Assembly (NCBI RefSeq): GCF_000716335.1
Contig: NZ_KL591027.1
Coordinates: forward strand, 1-50,451
Source of the DNA: Streptomyces sp. NRRL S-118
GTDB taxonomy: Bacteria; Actinomycetota; Actinomycetes; Streptomycetales; Streptomycetaceae
Direction of reading: 5' to 3'
Length of the DNA stretch: 50,451 nt
The notes under the pieces: model-generated
Told to the model about the DNA's origin: nothing
Seen by the model: the letters and a program-made list of their open reading frames with translations, nothing else
Database searches by the model: none
Program-made: the position numbers and the translations under genes
Shown here: positions 1 to 7,316 of the stretch, one piece after another
Layout of the letters: each line of letters opens with the position of its first letter
Position numbering within the stretch: position 1 is the first letter of the stretch

Positions 1-9
1 CTGAAGCCG

Positions 10-31
10 CCGTGCCGTGAGGCCGGCACGG
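10..31 (-). terminator. Candidate terminator after the PRC-barrel gene
   Basis: A perfect 7-bp inverted repeat (CCGTGCC at 10-16, GGCACGG at 25-31) with an 8-nt loop lies about 30 nt beyond the stop of the minus-strand PRC-barrel gene. There is no T-run, as usual for GC-rich actinomycete terminators. It would end the transcript that includes the exopolysaccharide operon if the PRC gene is read through. Confidence 0.4.
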
Positions 32-58
32 GAGCGCGCAGGCGTCCCGCGCCGGGGT

Positions 59-409
59 TCAGCGGAAGAAGGCCAGATAGTAGTCCGCGAACTGCATGCG
101 CCGGCCGCCGTCGCGGTCGTGCTCGTCGGGGACGTACTCCGGGGCGTTCCTGATCTCCTCCTTGGTCCGGGACACGTGGACCACCTCGCGTTCGGTGTCC
201 ACGGAGGCGATGACTCCGGCGGGCAGCAGCACCTGCTTGCCGAAGATCCACGGCCCGGTGTCGACGACGACGTAGCAGGCGCCGGCTTCGGCGGAGTGCT
301 TGTCCACCGTGCCGATGCCGCCGTCCTGTGCCTCGACCTTGTAGCCGGTCAGGTCGGTACCCGGCAGGTAGTTCGCCGCCTCCGGGCAGGTCCAGATGTC
401 GGTATGCAC
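59..409 (-). CDS. Small PRC-barrel domain protein
   Basis: A 116-residue protein starting at GTG 409, chosen because GAGGAG sits 5 nt upstream; the open frame extends further but has no ribosome site there. The segment with GYKVEAQDGGIGTVDK, then VDTGPWIFGKQVLLPAG and VIASVDTEREVVHVSRTKE, matches the PRC-barrel fold seen in many Streptomyces stress-related proteins. No signal peptide or membrane segment, so it should be cytosolic. It lies 103 nt downstream of the GH114 gene on the same strand and could be on the same transcript, but nothing ties its function to polysaccharide synthesis. Its role is unknown. Confidence 0.85.
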   Translation of the reverse strand: MHTDIWTCPEAANYLPGTDLTGYKVEAQDGGIGTVDKHSAEAGACYVVVDTGPWIFGKQVLLPAGVIASVDTEREVVHVSRTKEEIRNAPEYVPDEHDRDGGRRMQFADYYLAFFR

Positions 410-512
410 CTCAACTCCTCGCTTCTTCGCCCCGGTTCGGGGCCCACTGTGTGACTCCGCTTTCCCCCCGCGGCGGGGGCCATGCGCGGCGGTGCCGGCG
501 GCGGGCACCGGG

Positions 513-1349
513 TCAGCAGGGCCGGCGCCAGGCGTCCAGACGGAGGTTCTTGCGCATGGAGGACAGGCCCAGCCGGCGGGCCTCCGGGCAGAAGGCACTG
601 GGCGGCAGGGCGTACTCGGCGTGGAAGACCGCCTTGCCCGCCTCGATGAAGGGGCGGAGCCGGCCGCACTCCCCGTACTGGGCGCACTCCTCGTTGACGG
701 CGAAGTCGAAGTCGTCCACCAGCTCCGGGATCTGCGGGAGGTCGTTCTTGAGCCCCACGGACAGGCCCCGCTCGTGCGCCAGGCGGGCGATCATGCGGTT
801 GTACGCCAGCTGGTGCCGCGGGCGCAGCGGGAAACCGGTGTCGTTGAGGTAGCCGTCGAGAAGGTCCGGTTCGACGGCGTCGAACCCCTTGTCACGGCAC
901 ATGTCGAGCCGGCGCTCCATCAGCGGGCGCAGCGTGTCGAGGCGGCGGATGTCGAGCCACCGCTCCCCCTCCCAGCCGTTGGGCCTGCCCCGTACGGAAG
1001 CGGGGAAGGCGGCGTGGTCCGCGCGGAAGTCCTCCCAGGCGCCGGCGTTGAAGTAGCAGATGACCTTGCGCCCGTCCCGGTGGAGGCGCGCGACGTCGGC
1101 GGCCGTGTTCTCGAAGCCGTCGATGTCGTAGACCGGTACGTCGGTGCGGGGGTCGGCCCGCCCGTCGAGCTGCCACTGCCAGGCGGTGCCCGGTCTGGGC
1201 AGCCAGCGGTCGTGATGCCGGCGGTCGTCGGGGTTCGGGCCGCCGTGCGAGCAGGCGGCGACGAGCAGCAGCAGGGCGGCGGCGAGCGTGAGGCGGCGCG
1301 CCGCACTGCGGCTTCCGCCCTGCCCTCCCCGGGTCCGCGCGGCGCTCAC
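513..1349 (-). CDS. GH114 endo-alpha-1,4-polygalactosaminidase, lipoprotein
   Basis: 278 residues from GTG 1349. The GTG overlaps the stop of the epimerase gene (GTGA), which indicates translational coupling and fixes the start. The N-terminus is basic with a hydrophobic core (residues 20-32) and lipobox LVAAC with Cys33, so it is a predicted lipoprotein outside the membrane. The body has the GH114 TIM-barrel signatures: VPVYDIDGFENT, KVICYFNAGAWEDF, the acidic GFDAVEPDLLDGY and the late FAVNEECAQYGEC. Family members (fungal Ega3, the related hydrolase domain of PelA) cleave alpha-1,4-linked galactosamine polymers. As the last gene of the operon it probably trims, releases or remodels the exported polymer. 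Confidence 0.9.
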   Translation of the reverse strand: MSAARTRGGQGGSRSAARRLTLAAALLLLVAACSHGGPNPDDRRHHDRWLPRPGTAWQWQLDGRADPRTDVPVYDIDGFENTAADVARLHRDGRKVICYFNAGAWEDFRADHAAFPASVRGRPNGWEGERWLDIRRLDTLRPLMERRLDMCRDKGFDAVEPDLLDGYLNDTGFPLRPRHQLAYNRMIARLAHERGLSVGLKNDLPQIPELVDDFDFAVNEECAQYGECGRLRPFIEAGKAVFHAEYALPPSAFCPEARRLGLSSMRKNLRLDAWRRPC

Positions 1350-2257
1350 CGGGCAGCCGCGGGCCCCGGCTGGGCCGCCCAGAGCGCGGCCAGGGAGTCC
1401 TCCAGCCGGAACCTGGGCGTCCAGTCGAGCGCTTCGCGGGCCGCGGTGATGTCGGAGCACTGCCAGGGCACCCCCGCCGAGCGCGACGACCCGCCGTCGG
1501 TCTCCTCGATCCGCCCCTGGAAACCGGCTGTGCGGACGAGCCCGTGGACGAGGGCCCGTACGGGAACGGCCCCTCCCCCGCCCACGTTGAGCACGCCCGG
1601 CAGGGGCCCCGGCGCCGTGGCGGCCAGGACCACCGCCCGGGCCACGTCCCGTACGTCGACGAAGTCGCGGTACGCGGAGAGGTCACCGAGCCGCAGGACG
1701 GCGCCGGGATCCCCGCCCGCCGCCCGGAGCCGCAGCGCGAGGCCGCCGGGCAGGCCGGCGGGCGGGGCGCCAGGACCGACGGGGTTGCCGACGCGCAGGA
1801 CCACCGCGTCGAGCCCGGAGGCACCGACCGTGACCGTGCCGGCCAGTTTGGTCGCCCCGTACGGGGAGGCCGGACGGGTCGGCGCGCTCTCGGTCGTGCG
1901 CTCGCCGTGGACGCCCGGCCCGTACTCGGCGGCCGAACCCAGATGGACCAGCCGCGCGGCCGGGGCCGCCTCGCGCAGCGCGGCGCAGAGCACCGCCGGT
2001 CCGCGGGCGTTGACCTCGGCGAGCCGCACCGGGTCGCCGGAGACGGCGCCCGCGCAGTTCACCACGGCGTCGGGGGCCAGGTCGGCGAGGGCCTTCGCGA
2101 GCCGCTCGGTGTCGATCGTCGCGAGGTCCGCCACGAGGTCCGCGCCGGCGGCCGGGCGCCGGGCGGCGTGCAGCAGCCGGACGCCCGGCAGGAGGCCCGC
2201 CTGTTGTGCCACGTGCCCGCCGAGGTAACCGGTGGAGCCGAGGACGAGGATGCGCAT
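1346..2257 (-). CDS. NAD-dependent sugar epimerase/dehydratase (extended SDR)
   Basis: 303 residues. Rossmann motif GSTGYLGG at 7-14, active-site pair Y133-x3-K137 (YGATK) and the preceding serine in HLGSAAEYG identify an extended short-chain dehydrogenase acting on a nucleotide sugar. It starts 7 nt after the nucleotidyltransferase and overlaps the GH114 gene by 4 nt, so it is firmly in the operon. In Pel and fungal galactosaminogalactan pathways a C4-epimerase (PelX, Uge3) makes UDP-GalNAc/UDP-Gal. This is the candidate for that role, but the sequence alone does not distinguish a UDP-GlcNAc 4-epimerase from a reductase or dehydratase. Confidence 0.85.
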   Translation of the reverse strand: MRILVLGSTGYLGGHVAQQAGLLPGVRLLHAARRPAAGADLVADLATIDTERLAKALADLAPDAVVNCAGAVSGDPVRLAEVNARGPAVLCAALREAAPAARLVHLGSAAEYGPGVHGERTTESAPTRPASPYGATKLAGTVTVGASGLDAVVLRVGNPVGPGAPPAGLPGGLALRLRAAGGDPGAVLRLGDLSAYRDFVDVRDVARAVVLAATAPGPLPGVLNVGGGGAVPVRALVHGLVRTAGFQGRIEETDGGSSRSAGVPWQCSDITAAREALDWTPRFRLEDSLAALWAAQPGPAAAR

Positions 2258-2264
2258 GAGGTGG

Positions 2265-2978
2265 TCAGGCTCCCTTGAGCAGCAGTGCTTGGTGGGTGGT
2301 GAACTCGGCGTTGGCGCGGTCGTAGTCGTCGGGGCGGCCGATGTCGAGCCAGTAGCCGTCGAACTCGTAGGCCCGCGGGGCGTTGCCGGACCTCAGCAGG
2401 TCGAGGATCAGCTCGTCGAAGCCCAGGGGCAGGCCGGGGGTGTACCCGTCGAGGGTGGAACGGGAGATCCCGTACACCCCCATGGACACCCGGCAGTCCA
2501 TGCTCGGCTTCTCGCTGAACGCGACGACCTTCCCCGCGTCCGTGGTGAGCACCCCGAAATCGATGTGGATCTTGCGGGAGTACGTGGCGATGGTCAGGGG
2601 AGCGTCGCCGTCCGTGTGCCGCCGCAGCAGGTCGGCGTAGTCGAGGTCCGTGAGGATGTCACCGTTCATCACGAGGAAGGACTCGGGCAGCCGGTCCCGC
2701 ATGGTCAGCAGGGGCCCTATGGTGCCCAGCGGGTTCTCCTCGGAGGAGTAGTCGATGTCCATGCCCCAGCGCGAGCCGTTGCCGACGTAGGCCCGGATGA
2801 TCTGGCCGAGGTGGCCGATGGCGAGGGTGCAGCTGGTGAATCCCGCGCAGGCCAGCTGGCGCAGGACGATCTCCAGGATCGCGTGCCTGTCCCCTATGGG
2901 CACGAGCGGCTTGGGCAGCGCGGTGGTGTACGGGCGCAGTCGTACGCCCTTGCCTCCGGCCAGTATCACGGCGTGCAT
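2265..2978 (-). CDS. Sugar-1-phosphate nucleotidyltransferase
   Basis: 237 residues with GGAGG 4 nt before ATG 2978. The N-terminal signature LAGGKGVRLRPYT, then LPKPLVPIGD, and the metal-binding NGDIL near residue 110 place it in the NTP-transferase family (RmlA/HddC/mannose-1-phosphate guanylyltransferase type). At 237 residues it is the catalytic domain only, without a C-terminal hexapeptide or CBS region. It would activate a sugar 1-phosphate with a nucleotide for use by the neighbouring SDR enzymes and the glycosyltransferase. Sugar and nucleotide specificity cannot be told from sequence. It is separated from the upstream dehydratase by 146 nt and from the downstream SDR by 7 nt. Confidence 0.9.
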   Translation of the reverse strand: MHAVILAGGKGVRLRPYTTALPKPLVPIGDRHAILEIVLRQLACAGFTSCTLAIGHLGQIIRAYVGNGSRWGMDIDYSSEENPLGTIGPLLTMRDRLPESFLVMNGDILTDLDYADLLRRHTDGDAPLTIATYSRKIHIDFGVLTTDAGKVVAFSEKPSMDCRVSMGVYGISRSTLDGYTPGLPLGFDELILDLLRSGNAPRAYEFDGYWLDIGRPDDYDRANAEFTTHQALLLKGA

Positions 2979-3124
2979 GGAGCCTCCCTGTGGTGCGGCT
3001 GACGGTGGACGTCGGGCCCTCGGCGTGGGGTACGGGACCGTGGATCGTGCGGGTGTGCGGAGCGAGTGCTGTCCGGTGCAGCGTGCGCGTCGCCGGTGCC
3101 GCGGGCCGGTGAGCCCGGGGGGCG

Positions 3125-4126
3125 TCAGACGTTGTAGATGTCCGTCTTGTAGCGGGCCAGGTGGGCGGGGTCCCGGAAGAACTCGACCGTGCGGGCGAGT
3201 CCCTCCTCCAGGTCATGGGCGGGCGCCCAGCCGGTGGCGTCGCGCAGTCGGCTCGCGTCCGCCACCAGACGCATGACCTCGGACTTGGCCGGCCTGATGC
3301 GCCGGGCGTCCTCCCGGACGTCGAGGTCGGTGCTCATGACCTTGCCGATGAGCCGGACGAGATCGCCCACCGAGATCTCCTGCCCGGTGCCCGCGTTGAA
3401 GGTGCGGCCGACGACCCGGTCGGCGGGCGCGGTGCCCACGGCGAGGAAGGCCGCTGCGGTGTCCGTCACGTAGGTGAAGTCGCGGGTGGGCCGCAGGTCC
3501 CCTAGGGTGATGGTCCTCGAACCGGCCGCGACCTGCCCGATGACGGTGGGGATGACGGCCCGCATCGACTGGCGCGGTCCGTAGGTGTTGAACGGGCGCA
3601 GGGTCACGACCGGTGTGTCGAAGCTGGCGTGGTAGCTGTCGGCCAGCCGGTCGCCGCCCGCTTTGGAAGCGGCGTAGGGGGACTGCGTGTTGATGGGGTG
3701 GTCCTCGGTGATCGGCACGGTGCGGGCGGTGCCGTACGTCTCGCTGGTCGAGGTGTGCACGAGCCGCGGCGTACCGGCCTGCCGCACCGCCTCCAGCACG
3801 TTGAGGGTGCCCGTGACGTTGGTGTCCACGTAACTGTGGGGCGCCTGGTACGAGTACGGGATCGCGATCAGGGCGGCCAGGTGGTACACGGCGTGGGCCC
3901 CCTCGACGAGGCCGCGGACGGAACCGGGGTCGCGGACGTCGCCGAGGACGATGTCGACCTGGTCGCGGACGTCGGCGGGGAGCGTCTCCAGCCAGCCGTA
4001 CGAGGAGAAGGAGTTGTACTGCGCCATGGCGCGCACCCGGTGTCCGGACGCGACGAGGGCCTCGGTGAGGTGCGAGCCGATGAAGCCCTCGGCTCCGGTG
4101 ACGGCGGCGAGCGGTGCGGACGTCAT
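3125..4126 (-). CDS. LegB-like NAD-dependent nucleotide-sugar 4,6-dehydratase
   Basis: 333 residues, AGGA site 7 nt before ATG 4126. NAD-binding GAEGFIGSH at 11-19, the segment YNSFSSYGWLETLP at 37-50, serine in VHTSTSETYG and Y151-x3-K155 (YAASK). The YNSF-x2-GWL segment is characteristic of LegB-type UDP-GlcNAc/GDP-sugar 4,6-dehydratases of the legionaminic-acid-like pathways, and the length is normal for that family. In the operon it suggests that at least one precursor is a 4-keto-6-deoxy sugar, which would be unusual for a plain galactosamine polymer. A simple 4-epimerase activity is the alternative. The substrate is an inference. Confidence 0.85.
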   Translation of the reverse strand: MTSAPLAAVTGAEGFIGSHLTEALVASGHRVRAMAQYNSFSSYGWLETLPADVRDQVDIVLGDVRDPGSVRGLVEGAHAVYHLAALIAIPYSYQAPHSYVDTNVTGTLNVLEAVRQAGTPRLVHTSTSETYGTARTVPITEDHPINTQSPYAASKAGGDRLADSYHASFDTPVVTLRPFNTYGPRQSMRAVIPTVIGQVAAGSRTITLGDLRPTRDFTYVTDTAAAFLAVGTAPADRVVGRTFNAGTGQEISVGDLVRLIGKVMSTDLDVREDARRIRPAKSEVMRLVADASRLRDATGWAPAHDLEEGLARTVEFFRDPAHLARYKTDIYNV

Positions 4127-4193
4127 CTGGTGTTCCTTTCGTCGGACGGATCCCGGCCCGGGGCCGGGCGGGGCGGTACGGGACGGGGACGGG

Positions 4194-5498
4194 TCAGGCG
4201 TGGGCGGTGGGCCGCCCCAGACAGCGCAGGGTGAGGACGGCCAGGACGGCCGCCGCGGCGGCGCAGCAGAACAGGGGCACCGGCGCGCCGGGCGGGGTGC
4301 CCGTCGCGGACGACGCGGCCACGGCGGCCGCGGCCGTCAGGCACACGACCGCCGGGGGCCAGGCCACGCCGAACGCCTGGAGCAGCAGGGCCGTCCAGAG
4401 GGTGGCGGCGAGCGCGAGCAGGACGGCCGGCTGCGCACCGGCCAGCAGGGCCGCGGGCCACAGGGGCAGCAGATAGCCCGTCAGGCACAGGGCCAGCGTC
4501 CGGGCCGAGCGCAGCAGGAATTCCCGCTCCGTCGCGGAGGCGCGCAGGGCCGCCACCGACAGGCCGCGGTAGCGGTACAGCAGCCACTCGGCGGGGCCCA
4601 TGCTGAGGGTCAGTGCGAGGACGGCGTACGGATGCTGCCGCCCGGTGGAGAGCACCAGGACGGCGGCGGAGAGGCCGAACAGGCCGTACGGCAGTGAGGT
4701 GCGGTACGCGGGCCGCGGCGCCGCGGGCGCGGGAGGGGTGCGCAGGTCGGCCCGCAGGGTCAGCGCGGCCGCGGCGGTGGCCGCCGCGACGCTCAGCACG
4801 GCCGGGCCCAGGCGGCCGGCGGGGCCCGGATCCCAGGACAGCACCGGGACGGCGGCGCCGCCGGCCAGGGGCATCAGCGCGGCGAGCAGCAGCCGTTCGC
4901 GGCCGAGCACGAGCAGCACACCGGCAGCAGCCAGGTAGACGGACTGGGCGAGTGCGGCGACGGCCGCCGCGCCGGGCCCCGCGACGAGCACGGCCGCCGT
5001 GGCCGCCAGCAGCGCGCCGGCCGGCGCCCCGGCCGCGAGGGTGCGCCCCGCCTCGTACCGTCCGTTCACCAGGCGCAGGTGGAAGCGGTGGGCCAGTGCC
5101 TGGCCCCAGGCCCAGGAGACCAGCCCGGCGGCCATGAGTGCGGCGAGGGCCCAGGGGCCGGAATGCCAGAGGGGGGCGGTGAGGGGGTAGGCCAGCCCCG
5201 GCAGGGCGAACAGCAGGCCCCGCAGCAGGCAGCGGACGTGATCGGGGGCCCAGGGGTCGGCCGGCGGGGGCGGCTCGGGAAAGCTGCGCGGGACTCGCTC
5301 GTACAGCTCCTCCGCCAGGGAGAACAGGCTCGGATGGCCGTACTGCTCCCGTATCCGCTCCCCCGTGAGGCCCTCGGACTCCAGCAGCGCCGCGACCTCG
5401 TAGGCGTGGACGGCGGGCGCGATCCGGTCGGCCATGCCGGCTGCCAGTTCACCGACCGCATCGGCGTGGCCGGGGGTGTGCGGTGCGGGGCGGCTCAT
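4194..5498 (-). CDS. Polytopic membrane protein of the exopolysaccharide operon
   Basis: 434 residues. The ATG overlaps the stop of the glycosyltransferase gene (ATGA at 5498-5495), so the two products are made together. About 80 N-terminal residues are soluble and predicted cytosolic, with a conserved-looking stretch around HAYEVAALLESEGLT and YGHPSLFSLAEELYERVP. The rest is roughly ten hydrophobic segments rich in Ala/Leu. I do not recognise a named family. By position next to a PelF-like enzyme it is the best candidate for the membrane conduit, the job PelG does in pel operons, but similarity to PelG is not evident by eye. No other obvious exporter lies in the cluster. Confidence 0.85.
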   Translation of the reverse strand: MSRPAPHTPGHADAVGELAAGMADRIAPAVHAYEVAALLESEGLTGERIREQYGHPSLFSLAEELYERVPRSFPEPPPPADPWAPDHVRCLLRGLLFALPGLAYPLTAPLWHSGPWALAALMAAGLVSWAWGQALAHRFHLRLVNGRYEAGRTLAAGAPAGALLAATAAVLVAGPGAAAVAALAQSVYLAAAGVLLVLGRERLLLAALMPLAGGAAVPVLSWDPGPAGRLGPAVLSVAAATAAAALTLRADLRTPPAPAAPRPAYRTSLPYGLFGLSAAVLVLSTGRQHPYAVLALTLSMGPAEWLLYRYRGLSVAALRASATEREFLLRSARTLALCLTGYLLPLWPAALLAGAQPAVLLALAATLWTALLLQAFGVAWPPAVVCLTAAAAVAASSATGTPPGAPVPLFCCAAAAAVLAVLTLRCLGRPTAHA

Positions 5499-7024
5499 CC
5501 GGCCACGCTCCAGATCCCGGCGGCGGCCGGTACGAGGGGCACGGGCCGGAGCGGCCGGGGGGTGCCCGGCCGGCCGGAGCGGTCACGGGCGGCGAGTTCG
5601 AGGTAGATGGAGCGGAAGGTGTCGATGGTCCGGCGGAGGGTGAACTGCTCGATCACGCGCAGCCTCGCAGCCTCCCCCATGGCGGCCCTGCGGGGTGCGT
5701 CGGCCAGCAGCTCCAGCGCCGCCGCGGCCATCGACGCGGGGTCGCGCGGGGGCACGACGAGGCCGGTGGCGCCCACGGCCTCCCGTACGCCGCCCACGTC
5801 GGTGGAGACCGTGGCGCGTCCGCAGGACATGGCCTCGATCAGGGTGAAGGGGAATCCTTCGCTGATGCTGGACAGCATGACGACGTTGCCCGCGGCGTAG
5901 GCGTCCCGGATGTCGTCCACCCGTCCCTCGAAGGTGACCGCGTCCCCATGGCCGAGTGACGCGGCCAGTTCCTCGCACCGGGTGCGGTACGACTCGCCGC
6001 CCTTGGGGGTGCCGCCGAAGAGCCGCAGCGCCGCCCCCGGCACCTGCTCCCGTACGAGGGCGAAGGCGCGGATCAGCGTCTCGAGGTCCTTGATGGGGTC
6101 GACGCGGCCGGCCCAGCTGAGGGTGGGGCTGTCCGGTTCCGGGCCGGCGGCCGGGAACTCGTCGGGGTCGACGCCGTTGTAGACGGTGCGTATCAGTCCG
6201 GGGTCGGCGCCGCCCTGCTCCTCCCACAACCGGTTGTAGCGGTTCCCGGGCGTGATCAGCGCCGCCCGCCGGTACGTCTCCTCGGCGAGGAGGCGGAAGA
6301 ATCCCAGGAGCACGGCCTTCACCGGCCACCGGTAGGGCGCCGTCCGGTACCCCAGGTAGCGTTCGCGGAGGTAGACGCCGTGCTCGGTCAGCAGCAGCGG
6401 AACGCCGTGCTGTTCGAGGGCGGTGAGTCCGGGCAGGACGGCGATCCCGCCGCTGACCGCGTGGGCCACGCCCGTCTCCGGCGGGTGCGCCGCCAGCGGG
6501 CGCAGGGCGTGCTCCAGCAGTCCGGTCGCGGTGACGGCGTCGTGCAGGGTGGGGGCTGCTTCCCGGACGCGCAGACCTGGCCGGTTCCAGACCCCGATGA
6601 GCACGCGCAGGGCACGGTCGCCGCGCAGCGCGGGGCTCAGCAGCCCGTCCCGTGCCGCCGCGGCCATCTCGTAGAGGGCCGGGGCGAAGCCGTCCTCCTG
6701 CGCCGGGTCCAATAGGGCGGTGAGGAAGCGCTCGTACGCGGCCATCAGCCGGCGCCCGCGGCGGCCACGCGGCGGGGAGCCCTCGGGGGGCGGACCCCAC
6801 ATGGGCAGGGAGACCGGTTCGGCCACGTGCGGGGGCAGGGTCCACACGAGGGGCTCACGGCCGCTCCCGGTGACGGCGAGGACGTCGAAGTCGATGTCGG
6901 GCATGCCGTTGACGAGTTGGTCGCACCAGACACTCACGCCGCCGTGGCTGTGCGGATAGGTGCCCTCGGTGAGCAGGGTGACCCGCGCCGCGCCGACGCG
7001 GGGGACATGGTTCTGAACGTGCAT
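5495..7024 (-). CDS. PelF-like GT4 glycosyltransferase
   Basis: 509 residues from ATG 7024 (GGAG 9 nt upstream); the frame is open further upstream but the protein homology begins with residues 14-38. Domain order: N-terminal PelF-type region (EGTYPHSHGGVSVWCDQLV, about 20-38; TEHGVYLRERYLGY near 213-226), then a GT-B C-domain with NGVDPDEF, WAGRVDPIKDLETLI and the EX7E motif E389-GFPFTLI-E397. GT4 retaining enzymes of this type (PelF) polymerise N-acetylgalactosamine from UDP-GalNAc in the cytosol. No membrane segment, so it should act together with the membrane protein encoded immediately downstream. Frame 4-nt overlap with that gene supports a complex. Confidence 0.92.
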   Translation of the reverse strand: MHVQNHVPRVGAARVTLLTEGTYPHSHGGVSVWCDQLVNGMPDIDFDVLAVTGSGREPLVWTLPPHVAEPVSLPMWGPPPEGSPPRGRRGRRLMAAYERFLTALLDPAQEDGFAPALYEMAAAARDGLLSPALRGDRALRVLIGVWNRPGLRVREAAPTLHDAVTATGLLEHALRPLAAHPPETGVAHAVSGGIAVLPGLTALEQHGVPLLLTEHGVYLRERYLGYRTAPYRWPVKAVLLGFFRLLAEETYRRAALITPGNRYNRLWEEQGGADPGLIRTVYNGVDPDEFPAAGPEPDSPTLSWAGRVDPIKDLETLIRAFALVREQVPGAALRLFGGTPKGGESYRTRCEELAASLGHGDAVTFEGRVDDIRDAYAAGNVVMLSSISEGFPFTLIEAMSCGRATVSTDVGGVREAVGATGLVVPPRDPASMAAAALELLADAPRRAAMGEAARLRVIEQFTLRRTIDTFRSIYLELAARDRSGRPGTPRPLRPVPLVPAAAGIWSVAG

Positions 7025-7316
7025 GGACGTGCTCCACGGCAGGAAGTGGGTGTGGGGGGCGCGGCGGGGTGTGCGCCGGCCGGTCCGGTCCTCGGCGCTC
7101 CGCCGTCCGGCCCCGGCCGGTGACCCGGGGCGGTGCGGACGGGCGGTCGGTGTCGGGTCGTGCCGCCGGTGCCGAGTGGTGCGGACCGCGGCCTCGGCGG
7201 AATGCCGGCGGGGCGGGGACACGACCGGGCGAAACGTTCCAGCTCCGGAGGCCGGGCGCCGGACGGTTGGCCCGTTGGCCGGACGGCGCCTCGGGCCGGA
7301 AGCAGGAGGGGTCGGG

